From the NCBI GenBank assembly GCA_009829735.1, contig CM020618.1, positions 7,318,627 through 7,382,626 of the forward strand: a DNA stretch of 64,000 bases, in the 5' to 3' direction. Numbering within the stretch: position 1 is the stretch's first letter; each line of letters begins with the position of its first letter. Position numbers and translations under genes: made by a program. Below, piece by piece: positions 9,519 to 20,300 of this stretch. The notes below the pieces were generated by a model. That model saw nothing but the letters and a program-made list of their open reading frames with translations, searched no databases and had not been told where the DNA came from. The DNA is from Pyropia yezoensis. Lineage: Eukaryota > Rhodophyta > Bangiophyceae > Bangiales > Bangiaceae.

Positions 9519-10736
9519 GTGCTCAGCCAAGCCAAACAGCTCCCGCTTGCCCGGGAGAGCCTCCGCGTCCGCCTCGCAGCCACCCTTAGCTCGGCCGGGG
9601 CAGGCCTGCCCCCCCTACAACAACAAAATCAGCGCCGGCGGCGCCAGTACCACCACCACCATCGACGCGGTCGCCCACCCCGTTCTATGTACAACAGGTA
9701 CTTTACCCCAGCTGCCGGGCCCCCAGGCCGCCTAGAGCTCTTCCCATACCCCCGCTCCATCCCTCCCACTATCAACGCAACCGCCATTGAACAGCGCGTG
9801 TCGCTATCGCGGGCACCCTACTTCGATCAAAAACCATCCCCGCCGCCGCCACCAGGCGCCCCCCCTACCCCCCCCAGGAAAGAGACCGTCAACCTCTGCC
9901 CCTCTCTGTCCCCAAAAATCGTAGCCATCACCGCCGCTGCAGCCACGGTCACCATGGCCGCCTCGTCGGCCACGGCGGCTTCCAACATGGGCACCGACGC
10001 GCGCGGGGTCGCCACCACCGCGGGCACCGTCACAGGTAGAGTGGCCACCACCTCCGCCTCGGCCGCCGGGGCGGCCGCCACAGCAGCCGACGCCACCAGC
10101 ATCGTCGCCGTCCCTGCCGCCACCGTCATCGCCGCCGCCGCCCCCCCCTCCCCCCCCCCCAACACGCCGTTGTCGCTGCTGCCGTCGATGCCGCCGCCGC
10201 CGCTGACGTCGCCGAGCCCCCCCCCCCCCCCCCCCCCCAACACGCCGTTGTCGCTGCTGCCGTCGAAGCCGCCGCCGCCGCTGACGTCGCCGAGCCCCCC
10301 CCCCCCCCCCCCCCCCAACACGCCGTCGTCGCTGCTGCTGTTAATTCCGCCGCCGCCGCTGACGTCGCCGCCGACATCCCCCCCCTCCCCTCCCCAAAAC
10401 TCATCGTCGCCACCGCCACTGCCGCCGCCGCAATCGCCGTCGCCGCCGCCGCCACAGCTCCCCCCCCTCTCCCCCCCGAACTCGCCGTCGTCGCCGCTGC
10501 CGCCGACGTGGCCACGGCCGCCGACGTCGCCGCCGCCGCCGACGTCGCCGCCGCCGCAGCCGCCGCCGTCGCTGCTGCTGCCGCCGCCGTCGTCTCCATC
10601 GTCGTCGTCGTCGTCACCGTCGTCGTCGCTGTGCCCGCCATCGTCGACGCTACCCGCAGCACCGGCCCGACCCCCCGTGCCGTGGCGTACCCCACCGCGT
10701 GTACCCCCCCCCGCTGTCCCATTTGAACTTGGATGA
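9519..10736 (+). CDS. Low-complexity proline-rich ORF, doubtful gene
   Basis: An open frame of 405 residues ending in a very proline-rich half with SPPPPPPP and PPPLTSP motifs, like hydroxyproline-rich wall proteins. A 78-bp unit (26 codons, including a long C-run) repeats in frame between about 10139 and 10350. Against it: no signal peptide at the first Met, the N-terminal half looks random, and the opposite strand and other frames are equally open because the DNA is built from GCC/GTC/C-run words. It may be simple-sequence DNA only. Confidence 0.2.
   Translation: MLSQAKQLPLARESLRVRLAATLSSAGAGLPPLQQQNQRRRRQYHHHHRRGRPPRSMYNRYFTPAAGPPGRLELFPYPRSIPPTINATAIEQRVSLSRAPYFDQKPSPPPPPGAPPTPPRKETVNLCPSLSPKIVAITAAAATVTMAASSATAASNMGTDARGVATTAGTVTGRVATTSASAAGAAATAADATSIVAVPAATVIAAAAPPSPPPNTPLSLLPSMPPPPLTSPSPPPPPPPNTPLSLLPSKPPPPLTSPSPPPPPPPNTPSSLLLLIPPPPLTSPPTSPPSPPQNSSSPPPLPPPQSPSPPPPQLPPLSPPNSPSSPLPPTWPRPPTSPPPPTSPPPQPPPSLLLPPPSSPSSSSSSPSSSLCPPSSTLPAAPARPPVPWRTPPRVPPPAVPFELG
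10139..10350. repeat. 78-bp tandem repeat with long C-runs
   Basis: AACACGCCG(T/C)(T/C)GTCGCTGCTG recurs at 10161, 10239 and 10317, a spacing of exactly 78 bp, each copy preceded by a run of C. Two complete units and part of a third are present. Confidence 0.85.
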
Positions 10737-11127
10737 GCACGCTGGCAGGGTTTCCCGAAAGGGACCCACCACCGCTCATGTGGGGCCCATTACACCGGGG
10801 CATACCGTCAAGGCACCTGATTGGCTCAGGCCTGTGGCCCGAAGTTTCTCAGAGGAATGAGAAAAGAGCGCTCCGCGTCTATTTTTTCTGCAACGAACCA
10901 TAAGCTCTAGAACAGAGATTTAATACCGTTTCAAGCCGTCTTAACGTCCAATCACGTGCCACAGTTCCATATTGCAGATGATCGGTACATCGCTGGCGAG
11001 AAGTGTGTATCTAATGGAGTTCGTCACCCCTCAGATGTTTTTACCCGCTTCGATGTTTGCGCGAGGTGCAGGGTGGCCTGCGCTTTCTTTCGCGCGTCCG
11101 CTCTGCTCACTGCCTGAGCAGCGGGGC

Positions 11128-11250
11128 TATAGTGCTTCCTGCAAAAAATGGATGTTGACGGTACGTGACGGTGATGAAAATCGCTGTCTGAACCAATGGA
11201 TCCCTCACCTCACGTCCCTTCAACATCCACCTTTTACAGGAAGCACAGTA
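11128..11250. mobile_element. TA-flanked MITE-like element, about 120 bp
   Basis: Left arm 11132-11174 (GTGCTTCCTGCAAAAAATGG and onward) pairs imperfectly with right arm 11203-11246 (ending CCTTTTACAGGAAGCAC). The arms match at roughly 80 percent by eye over about 43 bp. The ends are bordered by TA (11128-11129 and 11249-11250), the target duplication of Tc1/mariner/pogo elements. No coding capacity. Confidence 0.6.
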
Positions 11251-12924
11251 AGACCCGGGACCTTATTTTCCGGGTCTGCACGTGCGCCCATTGTCAAATG
11301 CGTGTTTGCAGGCCCCCGGGGACCTGGCGTCTCGGCGTTGCACGCTGTAAATTTTCACATTGCGTGCTCCGCACGCCACGGATTCAGAGAATCGTTGCAC
11401 GGACAGCATATTTTGGTGCGCGGTCCGTGTTGCGCAGGTCACGGAACCGGCGGCTGCATGCGCAGCACTTGCATGATGTGCCGGTTGGGGCACACTCTGC
11501 CGGATGCCTGGTGGGCGATCTCCGTCTGAGAGAAGGACACCGGTGACACGGCGCCGATCTGCAGGGCCAGCTGCACAAAGCCCGTGTTTTTAAGGTAAGG
11601 CCTCATCTTGACGGCAGCCAGAAAAGTGCACGTGTCTGACGAGACACAGGGTTAACTCCGTGTTTTTGTGTCCGTGCACCGGAGTCGTCTTGACGGCGAA
11701 GCACAAAGCACGCCTGCGCTTTAGTCTGGGAAGAATTTCTATCTGTTTGATGGTCTACTTCGAGACCGGCTGATGCAATCTGGAAAATGGACAGCGTTGA
11801 AGCCCCAGCCTCGCGAGGACGAGAAGCGAGGGGCACCGACCTCTGTGCCACACAATCGCTCCCCTGCGACCACCGTCGCCGGACGCCAGACGGGACCACC
11901 ACCGGTGGTAGGATACCTCCGCCCACACGTGCACTAGCAGTCCGCGCGTGCGCCAGCGACGCGCACCGCCCGATCCGCACTCTCCTTCGCACCGCGCGCC
12001 GCGAGTGCGACCGCGCGCCGCGAGTAGCGCGCGCCACCCCCCCCCTTCCCCGCGCCTACGGCACCACTCCCACGCTTGCCGAGTACCTCGGCCGCGTCGC
12101 GACGACGCGTCGCCCACGCCTGGTGCCGTGAGCGTCGCGTCGGGTTCCCCCCCTCTCTTTCACCCACAACGCCCCGCCAATCCGTACCGTGTGCTTCGCG
12201 CCGCGTCGCCCTCACCACCATCTGTTGCCGCTGTATGTAGGAATGGGGGAGTTGGCGGGGCTGAAAGAAGTGGGGGGCTGGCCGGGGCATGAAGAGGAGG
12301 GGGGTCGGCCGGGGCTGAGAGCTGCCCGAATGCAGCTCGGTCAGACGTGCCTCCTCGTTCCATAGCTCGTCCAACAGGTGGCTGGGGCAGGACGGAAAGA
12401 AAGACGGGGGTGCGGGGGAGGCGCTTGGATAGCGGCCACAGGGGCGGAGAGACGCGCGCAAACGCGGAGGGCAAAGCTGCCGGCGCCCGGGGCGGCGGCA
12501 GTGGCGGACTGCGGCCGCGCTCGCACCTGCAGCGGTAGCGATCTGCGGCGGTGTCACAGGGGGGGGGTTCGCTCGCGTGTGCGGTCTGCATCGATAGAGG
12601 TGTTAAAGGCCCCACGTTGGACCGTCGTCGCTGGAACGTGTGTGCAAAAAATACCTGGAGATTGCTCTCTTCCTCTCTGTTCGGGTGCACTGGCGTGTTC
12701 GAGAGTGGTCGGAAAAACACAGTGTTTTTCCGACCACTCTCCAGGCGTGTCTGCGTGTGTCTGCAACTCCATTTAATTCGTTTGTGTCTGGATAATTTTG
12801 TTGTGCCCCAAAACGTGCTTCCGAGGTGTGCTCCCGGCACGCCTGTGGGTCCGACCAATGGGAGGGCTCCCTGCCTGTGCTTTGTGTCTGAGACACTTCC
12901 GGGCGCTGCCGTGAAGATGGGCCC
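11251..12924. other. Intergenic region, no gene supported
   Basis: Open frames on both strands lack any recognisable domain and overlap each other. The one strong structure is the 41-bp palindrome at 12701-12741. Confidence 0.5.
12701..12741. repeat. 41-bp perfect palindrome (20-bp arms, 1-nt centre)
   Basis: Arms GAGAGTGGTCGGAAAAACAC (12701-12720) and its exact reverse complement (12722-12741) surround a single A. It lies 183 bp left of the pogo-like transposon. Two abutted terminal repeats of a lost element would give this shape, but that is inference. Confidence 0.9.
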
Positions 12925-12926
12925 TA

Positions 12927-12951
12927 TCCGTCTGACACCAGTTTTTCACAA
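12927..12951 (+). repeat. Left terminal inverted repeat of pogo-like element
   Basis: Begins TCCGTCTGACACCAG and ends TTTTTCACAA; it is the exact reverse complement of 16425-16449. Preceded by TA. Confidence 0.95.
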
Positions 12952-13098
12952 CTCGGGTATGAGAGAAGGATGCGAGGGTGCTTTTTTCCCGAAAAACATA
13001 TGAGCGGGCTCCGTAGCTCCTCACGAGGTCGGGCGTCTTGTCCGTTTCCCCAGGCGATGAGCGGTTCTTTTTAAAAAAAGGTACCCTCCTTTGGGGGG

Positions 13099-13120
13099 TG
13101 ACACTAGTTTTTCACAACTC
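13099..13120 (+). repeat. Left subterminal repeat of the transposon end motif
   Basis: TGACACTAGTTTTTCACAAC repeats the terminal motif with one change, about 170 bp inside the left end and in the same orientation. It resembles the outer/inner direct repeats of IR/DR transposon ends. Confidence 0.8.
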
Positions 13121-13726
13121 GATTTCTATACCAGGACAGCCCCCAGGGGGCGATCTTGCAAAGAAACCCCGGAAAAACTTGATTGTATTTACATCCCAGG
13201 CCCGTGTCCCCCGGTCATCGACCAATGAGCACGCAGAGATCATGACTCGGACAGGTCGGACCTGGGTCGTCTCCTGACTCATCTCAGAGTGCGGTGTGCG
13301 GACCATCCCTTCGCCCTCGGGCGGCCATCCATGCCAACGTTGCTCCATTGGCAACCCTTCGGGTGCGCTTCACACAAGAATCCACGAACCCCAGCCAATC
13401 ACCTCACGACTCCACACCAAGAACTGGGCTGCAATACCGGACTACACACGAGCCCTCTCACGTGACCTCGCGCAGTGCGGACCAACCCGGCCCTGGGCCA
13501 CCCGTGCCTCCCGCCAGTACTTTGCCCCCCCCCCCCCTTTCGCCGGCCGCTTTTGAGACAGGCGCCCCTCCCGGCCTACACTGTCCCGCGTGGGTCTGCA
13601 ATTTATATGCAGAACGGCCTTTCACATGAAAGGGCCAACCCGGCCGCCCCGTACAGCCTTCCCGCCCCCTCGGCCCCCTTTCCCCCACGTGCAACTTGCA
13701 CACTCGAGACACAACCAACAATTCGT

Positions 13727-15502
13727 TTACCTACGGGACGAAAACACAGCCATCCTGGCAGCTTCACGTGAGGCCTGTGCCCATGCTGCACGGGGTGCCA
13801 GAATTGGCGCCCGCACGCGCGCGGCTGCCAGGCGGCGGCGTGCCTTTGCAGCAGATGGCGGGGCGTGGCCAATAGACCTCAGCCAGCAGCCCGCTTCAGT
13901 CGCCGCCTCGGCGGCCACGACCGCCCAGGTCTCGCGCCTCGCACGCGCGGCCTTGTCGTCAATGCGCGCCTGCTTGGCGCGTGCCCGCTCCTCGTCCTTG
14001 ACGGACTTCTCCGCAGCTCGCTCCTCCCTGGCACGCTTGCTGGCCTCTGCCTCGTTCCGCTTGTCCTCCTTGGCTGCATCCATCTCACGGAGCGCAGATA
14101 TCACCTCGGGGGCAGTAAGGACGGTCGCTCTCCCGGCAGTTGACAGTGTGCCGTTCTGCACTACAGGGCGGACCATGTCCTTGCGAGCCACGGGAGTCAG
14201 CCTCGAGACCAGCAGAGGGATGTCCACATCTGGCGCCAGCGGCGCATCGGCCCCCTTGCACATATCCTCCCAGCGGACAACAGTGGGGTCGAGGGGCCAC
14301 ACGCCCACCCGTTGGAACGCCGACTTGAGAGCGTCCACCGTGAGGGCGTCGGACGCCGCGCGGCCAATCGCCTTGACCAGCTCAATGGTCGTGAAGGCCC
14401 GTCCTTGTGCATGGCACTCGAGGGCCAGCTCCCGCACACGTGAGCGTACCTTCGGCTGGTACCGGCCAAAAGCGCTGGGGGTGTCCAGCGCCTGCAAGAT
14501 GTGGGACATCTTGGACGGCTCCGCAATCACGTGCACATTCGCATTCAGCAGCGTGAGTAGGCCGCCCGGCGACAGGTGCACCTTGGCCCCGTCGATAGCC
14601 AGGAGCTTGGCCTCTTTCGGGTAGTACGCCCGGAAAAAAGTGGCCATATGTTCCGCGTACACGTCGAACACCGACTTGTCAAACCCAGGCGGCGTGCGGC
14701 GCCACGCCATGGCGGCGTCGTTCAAGAACGACGCCAGGGGTACAGTGTGTACCGTCCCGTCTGGCCTGGTCACGCGCACGAAAGCGTGACCCGGGGTGGC
14801 GCCCTCCACCACGACGAAATGAGGAGCCACCAGGCCCGCCGCTGACACCGTAAACGCCGCCGTGCACGCGCCCGCCCCGGATGCAAAGTCGGGCATCACC
14901 ACCTCCGGCTTTCTCAGGCCGACAGGCCCCAGAATCCTCGCACGGCTGCTCCCTGCCGACTCTCGTGCCTTGATGTGGGTTTCATCCATGTTCCACAGTT
15001 GACGAGGCGACACAATTCGCAGGTCCCGGTACATAAGGGCGAGCGTGGCGAACCAGTGCGCCACGGTCTCGGGACGCGCATTCCGCGCCCGTCCCTCCTC
15101 AATCGTCCCCGCGCGGTACTCCCGCAGCTCTGGCCAGCGCCTGAGGAAAGTAGTTAGGAAGCCCCGCCCCGGGGTAGTAGAGCCGCGGAAGTAGCGCCGG
15201 GCAGTCGCCTGCCGCTCTGCAGACAGGCTGCAGACGTACTCTCCGCACACGCGCAGGAAAGCGTCACGTGACAGACCACGGCCGATGACGGCGTTGATAC
15301 GAATGAACTTTACCAACACCTGTTCTTCTTCAGCAGTGAAGAACGGCTGGGGTCCCCGCTTAGTAGACTGGCCGTCGTTGAGGATGAAGTAGCGCGCCTT
15401 GTTGTAGCTCAACTCAAACCGCCGCGCAAAAGCAGCCGTCGTTAGGTTGCCCGCCTTGACCTGCTCCAATGCCGCCATCCTGCTCTCGTGGTCTTCCCCC
15501 AT
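13727..15502 (-). CDS. Pogo/Fot-like transposase (DDE superfamily, DD35D)
   Basis: A 591-residue protein. I start at the Met at 15502 (MGEDHESRMAALEQ), because the 42 codons upstream are Pro/Cys-rich and lie in G-run DNA. The N-terminal about 60 residues form a helix-turn-helix-like start (TTAAFARRFELSYNKARYFI), followed by a CENP-B-like helical region. The catalytic core shows MDET (D173), LLAIDGAKVH (D304) and LQALD (D340). The last pair is separated by 35 residues, and the third acid is Asp as in pogo/Fot relatives rather than Glu. Residues about 480-540 are a highly charged coiled coil. The enzyme would cut and paste the surrounding element via its terminal repeats. The gene is uninterrupted and all three acids are present, so it may be active. 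Confidence 0.9.
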   Translation of the reverse strand: MGEDHESRMAALEQVKAGNLTTAAFARRFELSYNKARYFILNDGQSTKRGPQPFFTAEEEQVLVKFIRINAVIGRGLSRDAFLRVCGEYVCSLSAERQATARRYFRGSTTPGRGFLTTFLRRWPELREYRAGTIEEGRARNARPETVAHWFATLALMYRDLRIVSPRQLWNMDETHIKARESAGSSRARILGPVGLRKPEVVMPDFASGAGACTAAFTVSAAGLVAPHFVVVEGATPGHAFVRVTRPDGTVHTVPLASFLNDAAMAWRRTPPGFDKSVFDVYAEHMATFFRAYYPKEAKLLAIDGAKVHLSPGGLLTLLNANVHVIAEPSKMSHILQALDTPSAFGRYQPKVRSRVRELALECHAQGRAFTTIELVKAIGRAASDALTVDALKSAFQRVGVWPLDPTVVRWEDMCKGADAPLAPDVDIPLLVSRLTPVARKDMVRPVVQNGTLSTAGRATVLTAPEVISALREMDAAKEDKRNEAEASKRAREERAAEKSVKDEERARAKQARIDDKAARARRETWAVVAAEAATEAGCWLRSIGHAPPSAAKARRRLAAARVRAPILAPRAAWAQASREAARMAVFSSRR

Positions 15503-15539
15503 ACTGGCGGCACCGGTGCAACCGGGGTGGAGGGGGCAC

Positions 15540-15890
15540 GGCACCCCGACGAATCGGGGGGGGGGTGTGGGGGGCTCGCAGCACACGACGGCTCGCAGCG
15601 GCGGACGTGGGGGGGTTACCCAGATCAACGTGAGGGGGTGGGGGGGGGTGGGGGGGGGGCGTCCGAGCCGGCGGGGGGGGGGGGGGGGGGGAGGGGGGGT
15701 GCGGCCGGCCGGCCGGGGGGGGGAGGCGTCCGAGCGGGCCGGGGGGGGGGCGCCCGGCCAGACAGGTCCGCTGCCAGGGGGGGGGGGAAGGGGCGCCCCG
15801 ACCAGACAGGGCCGCTGCCGGTGGGGGAAGAGATGGGGAGCCCGGACAAGGTAGGTCCGCAGTCAAGGGGGGAGGGGGGGGGGAAAGTGG
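15540..15890. repeat. G-run region with about 43-bp minisatellite
   Basis: Immediately upstream of the transposase start is a tract of G-runs (up to 20 G). Its second half (about 15751-15870) has three imperfect copies of a unit containing CCAGACAGG(T/G)CCGCTGCC. It lies in the transposase 5' region inside the transposon. It could form quadruplexes; homopolymer lengths may be unreliable. Confidence 0.7.
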
Positions 15891-16403
15891 GGTAAGCTGG
15901 GGCAAGTGGGCTTCTTGTGGCGGGAGTGCCGCCCGTCCTCAGAACCGCACATGCGCCTCTGCAGCGGTCAAAGGTTGGCGAATGGGCAGAGAAGGCGTTT
16001 GTGTCCCTGTGGTGTGCTGCAGGAGGGTATAGTGTCTAGAGGAGGGGAAGAAGGCTCGTAGCCTCTCGAGCGCCGGCTGTACACCGCGCCAGGGAGTGCT
16101 GGGCTCGCCGATCAATCAGCCAGAAGCAGCGTCAGGCGAGGTACTTGAATTCTAATTCCCTCTAAAGGAACCGCACCTTTTTCTACTCGGCGCGGCGTGG
16201 CGCGGCCGGAGGCCCGCCTTTTTGGGGTCGCTCTACACCCCTGGAGAGCCCTTGAGTTGGCGCGTCCAGCCGTGTGACTCACTGTTTGCCTACGCCTCGG
16301 CTTGTATTTTTGGCGCGAGTCGATAGACGGCTGGGGCATCTTCTTGCACTGCGTTTTCGTCGGTTTTTCTATGTAAACACTGTGGGAATCCCATAGATGG
16401 GAA

Positions 16404-16424
16404 GTTGTGAAAAACTGGTGTCAC
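16404..16424 (-). repeat. Right subterminal repeat of the transposon end motif
   Basis: GTTGTGAAAAACTGGTGTCA directly abuts the right terminal repeat and repeats its motif in the same orientation. At this end the two sites are 21 bp apart, against about 170 bp at the left end. Confidence 0.85.
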
Positions 16425-16449
16425 TTGTGAAAAACTGGTGTCAGACGGA
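16425..16449 (-). repeat. Right terminal inverted repeat of pogo-like element
   Basis: Exact reverse complement of 12927-12951; followed by TA at 16450-16451. Confidence 0.95.
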
Positions 16450-17026
16450 TAACGGGGGAACGGTGCATCAGCAAATACGAAGCCTGCTCGCGGTCTGCAG
16501 TGTCTTGCGGCGAACGTGGATTGAATTGCAGATGCTCAAGATATCGGGGCAGCGCATTGGCAGAGCGCTGCATGTCAACATGCAAACTCGCGCATTTTTC
16601 GTGAACGGCGACGTGCAACATCTTGCTAGGAACCGGCGTTTTCGGCCGGGGCAGCACGAATATGACTGTTCTTTATACACGAAGGTAGGCCTTGTCGTCT
16701 TCATGACGGACGTCAAGGTGAGAGAAAAAGAGCGTCAAGGAGCATGGTCGTAGCGCCGCTGTGCGCACTTTTGCACGTGAAAGTCGCCCTTTTCGGGGCC
16801 TGGGGGGGGGGCCTGCAATCCCGCGCACGCCCGATTTGGCCAAATGCGCGGAAAATAAGGTACCGGGTCTTGGCCCCACTGCGCTGAGGGCAGTACATGT
16901 GTGTCACCCGTTCCTCTGCCCTGCCCAGCCTCCCTCCCTCCACCGCCTCCCTCCCTCCCCCCCCACTTTCGAGCCCTCCCTCCCCCCCCTTCGTGTCCCC
17001 GCCCCTGTACTACCTCTCCCCTCCTC

Positions 17027-17281
17027 ATGGGCACCGACAGCGAGGGCGCGGTGATCCTGCCCTCGGATGTCCGGCGGCGGCGGGGGCGACAGCAACGGCG
17101 AAACGCGGCCGCCGCCGCGGCACCCACTTCCGCCCGTTTCCCGTCCCCGTCCCCGCCGCGCACCCGCCGCGGACGGGGTGGGCGTACCGCCGCTGCCGCT
17201 GCCGGCCGCGGCAAGGGTGGAGAGCCTGCCAAGCGCCGTCGCCTTGCCACCGCACCGACAGTGGCGGTCGGTGGCAGCAGC

Positions 17282-17315
<34 letters not shown>

Positions 17316-20300
17316 GCAGGAGCAGCAACGACAGCGGCAGTGATGATGGCGTCGTCGTCGTCGGTGGTGGCGGCGGCGGCGGCGACGGCGGCGCTTTCCA
17401 TGATGACCCCAACACGTGCGCAGTCTGTTTGGCGCCAGCCCCAAAGTGGCGTTGCGGGGGCCTCACCCCCCTCACTTGTGGTGCCTGCCAGGGTGTCCGG
17501 GTGCACCTGGCATGCCTCGGCGGCACCGTGGCGTCCCGCCGTGCATCTGTCACATTCGCAAGTCGTGGCGGCCGCCCTCCCTCTCCTCCCGCCGCGGTGC
17601 CTGTGCGGCTGGACCCCCCTACCGGAAAGTGGGCGTGCGACGGGTGCGAGCGAGATGCCTCAACCGGGTCTTTGCTGAAAGACTTTGTCCCCGGCCTGTC
17701 GGCGCTTGCCCGTGCCTACGCGGGCGGCGCCTGCTGGGGGTGCCGCCGCCCGCTGAGCGCCGACAACCCGCACATGACTGCCTGTGGGCGGTGCGTCAAG
17801 TGGGCGCACCGCAAGTGTGCTCGGCGGCTGCGGCGGTGGGGTGGGATTGGAGGGGGTGGGGAGCGCGATGGCGTGTGGTGCTGCTCCGTTTGCCTTGCCG
17901 CGGAAGCGGCCGACACGGAGGCGGCGGCGGCCATGCCGGCAGTCGTTCCCACTGCCAGCAGGGGGCCTCGTCGGAGGGGGAAGCGGCGGCGGCGGGTGTC
18001 CCCACCGCCGCCGTCGAGGTCCTCATCGCCGTCGCTGTCGCTAATGCCAAAACCGCCCGCGTCACCGGCACTGTCATTGTCGCCTGCGCTATCGGCGTCG
18101 CCGGCTCTGTCGTCGTCGGGGTCCCCAACAACGACAACCGGGACCGCGACCGCAGCGGTCCCTGCCACAGCGGCGGCTGCGGGCACCGCCGCGGCAGCGT
18201 CTAGTCTATTGGCCCTGCCACCGCTGCAGCCGCTGGTCTTCTCAGCGGACGATGTCCCCGTACGGCGGTCGCGGCGGCGCAAGGCGGCGGCAGCGGCTGT
18301 GGGGCGAGCGTCCCCCGCGTCGCCTTCTGGGCGGCAATCGCCGCGGCTGTCGCTGCCAGCCGACGCGGCGGTGGAGGGTGGGCGTGGCTGTCCGGTGAAT
18401 GACGGGGGTGAGGGCTCTTTGACCACAGACGTCTTTGCCGTCCCCGCAGGGGGATCTGTGCCGGTAGAGGGTGGGGGGGTGGGGTCGCCTCCGCCGCTTG
18501 GGGGGGACGGCGCGCCGGCCACGCCACCCCCGCGGGCAACGTCCCCTCCCTCGGCGGGCCCGTCCTTGCGGACGGGCAGCTGGCCATTCCCGCCAGAGGT
18601 GGTTCCGTTTGGGTGCATCCCGTGGCCGGGCGCAATTGTGGCCGCTTCACCGCCGCTTCTTTCGCCGCCACCATCGTTGCCGATGGGTGCTCTGCAGTCG
18701 CCATCGTCGTTCCGGTCGCCATTACAGCCATTGCCGCTACTGCCACTCCAGGCCACCCTGCCCGCTGCGGACGTCACGGCGAACGCTTCTGATACTGCCG
18801 CGGTGCAGGCGAAGAAGCCGCCCTTGTCCCCCTTCACGTTGTCCATGGTCTGCCCGCATGGGGTTGCTGTGGACGTGCCGCCAGCTCTCGAGGCACAGCC
18901 CGTCGTGGAGGTTGAGGAGGACCCCGTGGCGCAGAAAGAGGTTCAGTCCCAAGTTGGGGCAAAGGCTGAGCCCGAAGAGGGAGCCAGCGCGGAGCCTGGG
19001 GTTGGTGCCAAGGCCGAGCCCGATGATGTCGGGGTCAAATTAGAGGAGGAGCTTGGTGCTAGCGTTGACGTCATGCCCAGTGCTGACTTGCCGCTGTCGC
19101 CGTCTGGTGACGTACCGCTCCCTCTGCCGCCGTCGGGTGGCGCTTCGCCGCCGCTGCCGCTGCCGCCGCTGAGTGTCACCTCTTCCAAGGCTGAGCCCGT
19201 CCTTCTGCGGCCCGTGCCCATGTCAACTGCACCGCGAGACCTGCCTCCATCCGGGGCTTCTGGATGGGGTGCCCCGACTGCTGGGATGGTCGGCCCCGTG
19301 AGCGGCAGCCAAGTGTCAGTTCCGCTCGAGTGTCTTGCAGGTGTGAGAGCGTTACCAACGGCGGCAATTGCAGGGGCGGAGGCGTGTGGGCCGCCCGCGG
19401 CCAGCGCAACGCCGCCTCTGCCAGGGGCTCTCCCGGATGCCTCCGACACGTGTATTTCTGGGCGTTGGCCACCGCCGCCCTCTCATGTTGGCGCCGCTTT
19501 GGACGGAGGTGGCTGGATGAGGGGCTCCCCCGTCAGGGAGATGCCGCCCGTGCTGCTCAAACCCGAGCCGGCGAGTGTGTCTGGGGCGGTCCCGTCTGGG
19601 ACGGCGAGCTGTGCTCAATCTAGCGGGGCGGGTGCGGTGGAGTGCACGATGGGGGCATGGCCCGCTGCAGCTGGGGGAGTAGTGCTAGCCGCCATGGCTG
19701 GGGCGCCTGCTGTCATGGCGGGAGCGCCGGCCGACATGGCTGGAGCGCCGGCCGACATGGCTGGAGCGCCGGCCGACATGGCTGGAGCGCCGGCCGACAT
19801 GGCTGCAGCGCCGGCCGTCCTCACCGCGGTGAAGGCCGTTAAGACTGAGCCAGCGACGCTAGCGACGATAGAGGCGATATCAGTGGCCAAGGCTGCTCCG
19901 ACAGTGCCTACCAAGGTCGAGCCAGAAATAGAAGCCACTGCTGAGCCGGCTAACCCTGACGTGGCTGCCAAGGCCGAGCCACGCGACGTTGCGTGCCCGT
20001 CGGCGGTCGCCGAAGATGACCCGGCAGCTGCCGAGGCTGACCCGGTGATGGTGGCTGCTACAAGGTCGGTGGCCGTGACAGTTGCAGTGCCAGCGGTAGT
20101 GACCGCAGCGGAGCCATTGGTGGCGGGTGTTGCAGCGTCGGCAGCGGTGGGACCTGCCAAGCCAGTTGGGTCTACCAAGATTGAGCCAGAAGCGGCAGCT
20201 GCTGCAGACCTAGCGGCGTCGGCGGTTCAAGCTGACCCTGCCGCGGCTGCCAAGGCTGATCCGGCGGTGGTAGCAGCTGCATGGCCGGTTGCCGGGGCGG

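Larger units (their letters stand above)
12927..16449 (-). mobile_element. Pogo/Fot-like DNA transposon, apparently complete
   Basis: Perfect 25-bp terminal inverted repeats (12927-12951 and 16425-16449) are each bordered outside by TA (12925-12926 and 16450-16451), the target duplication of the Tc1/mariner-pogo group. The element is 3523 bp and contains one transposase gene on the minus strand with an open frame. A second copy of the terminal motif lies inside each end (13099-13120 and 16404-16424), giving two potential transposase sites per end. Confidence 0.9.

Noticed and set aside
10126-10803. Minus-strand Ala/Thr/Gly-rich frame opposite the proline-rich tract
   Set aside because: A pure read-through of GCC/GTC/C-run simple sequence; no non-repetitive domain.
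13590-14624. Plus-strand 344-codon frame opposite the transposase
   Set aside because: Shadow of the minus-strand transposase, which has clear catalytic motifs.
11249-16872. Inverted words AGACCCGG(G/T)ACCTTATTTTCCG at 11251 and near 16850 as ends of a larger nested element
   Set aside because: Only about 22 bp match, the outer borders differ and only one side has TA. Could be chance or old repeat pieces.
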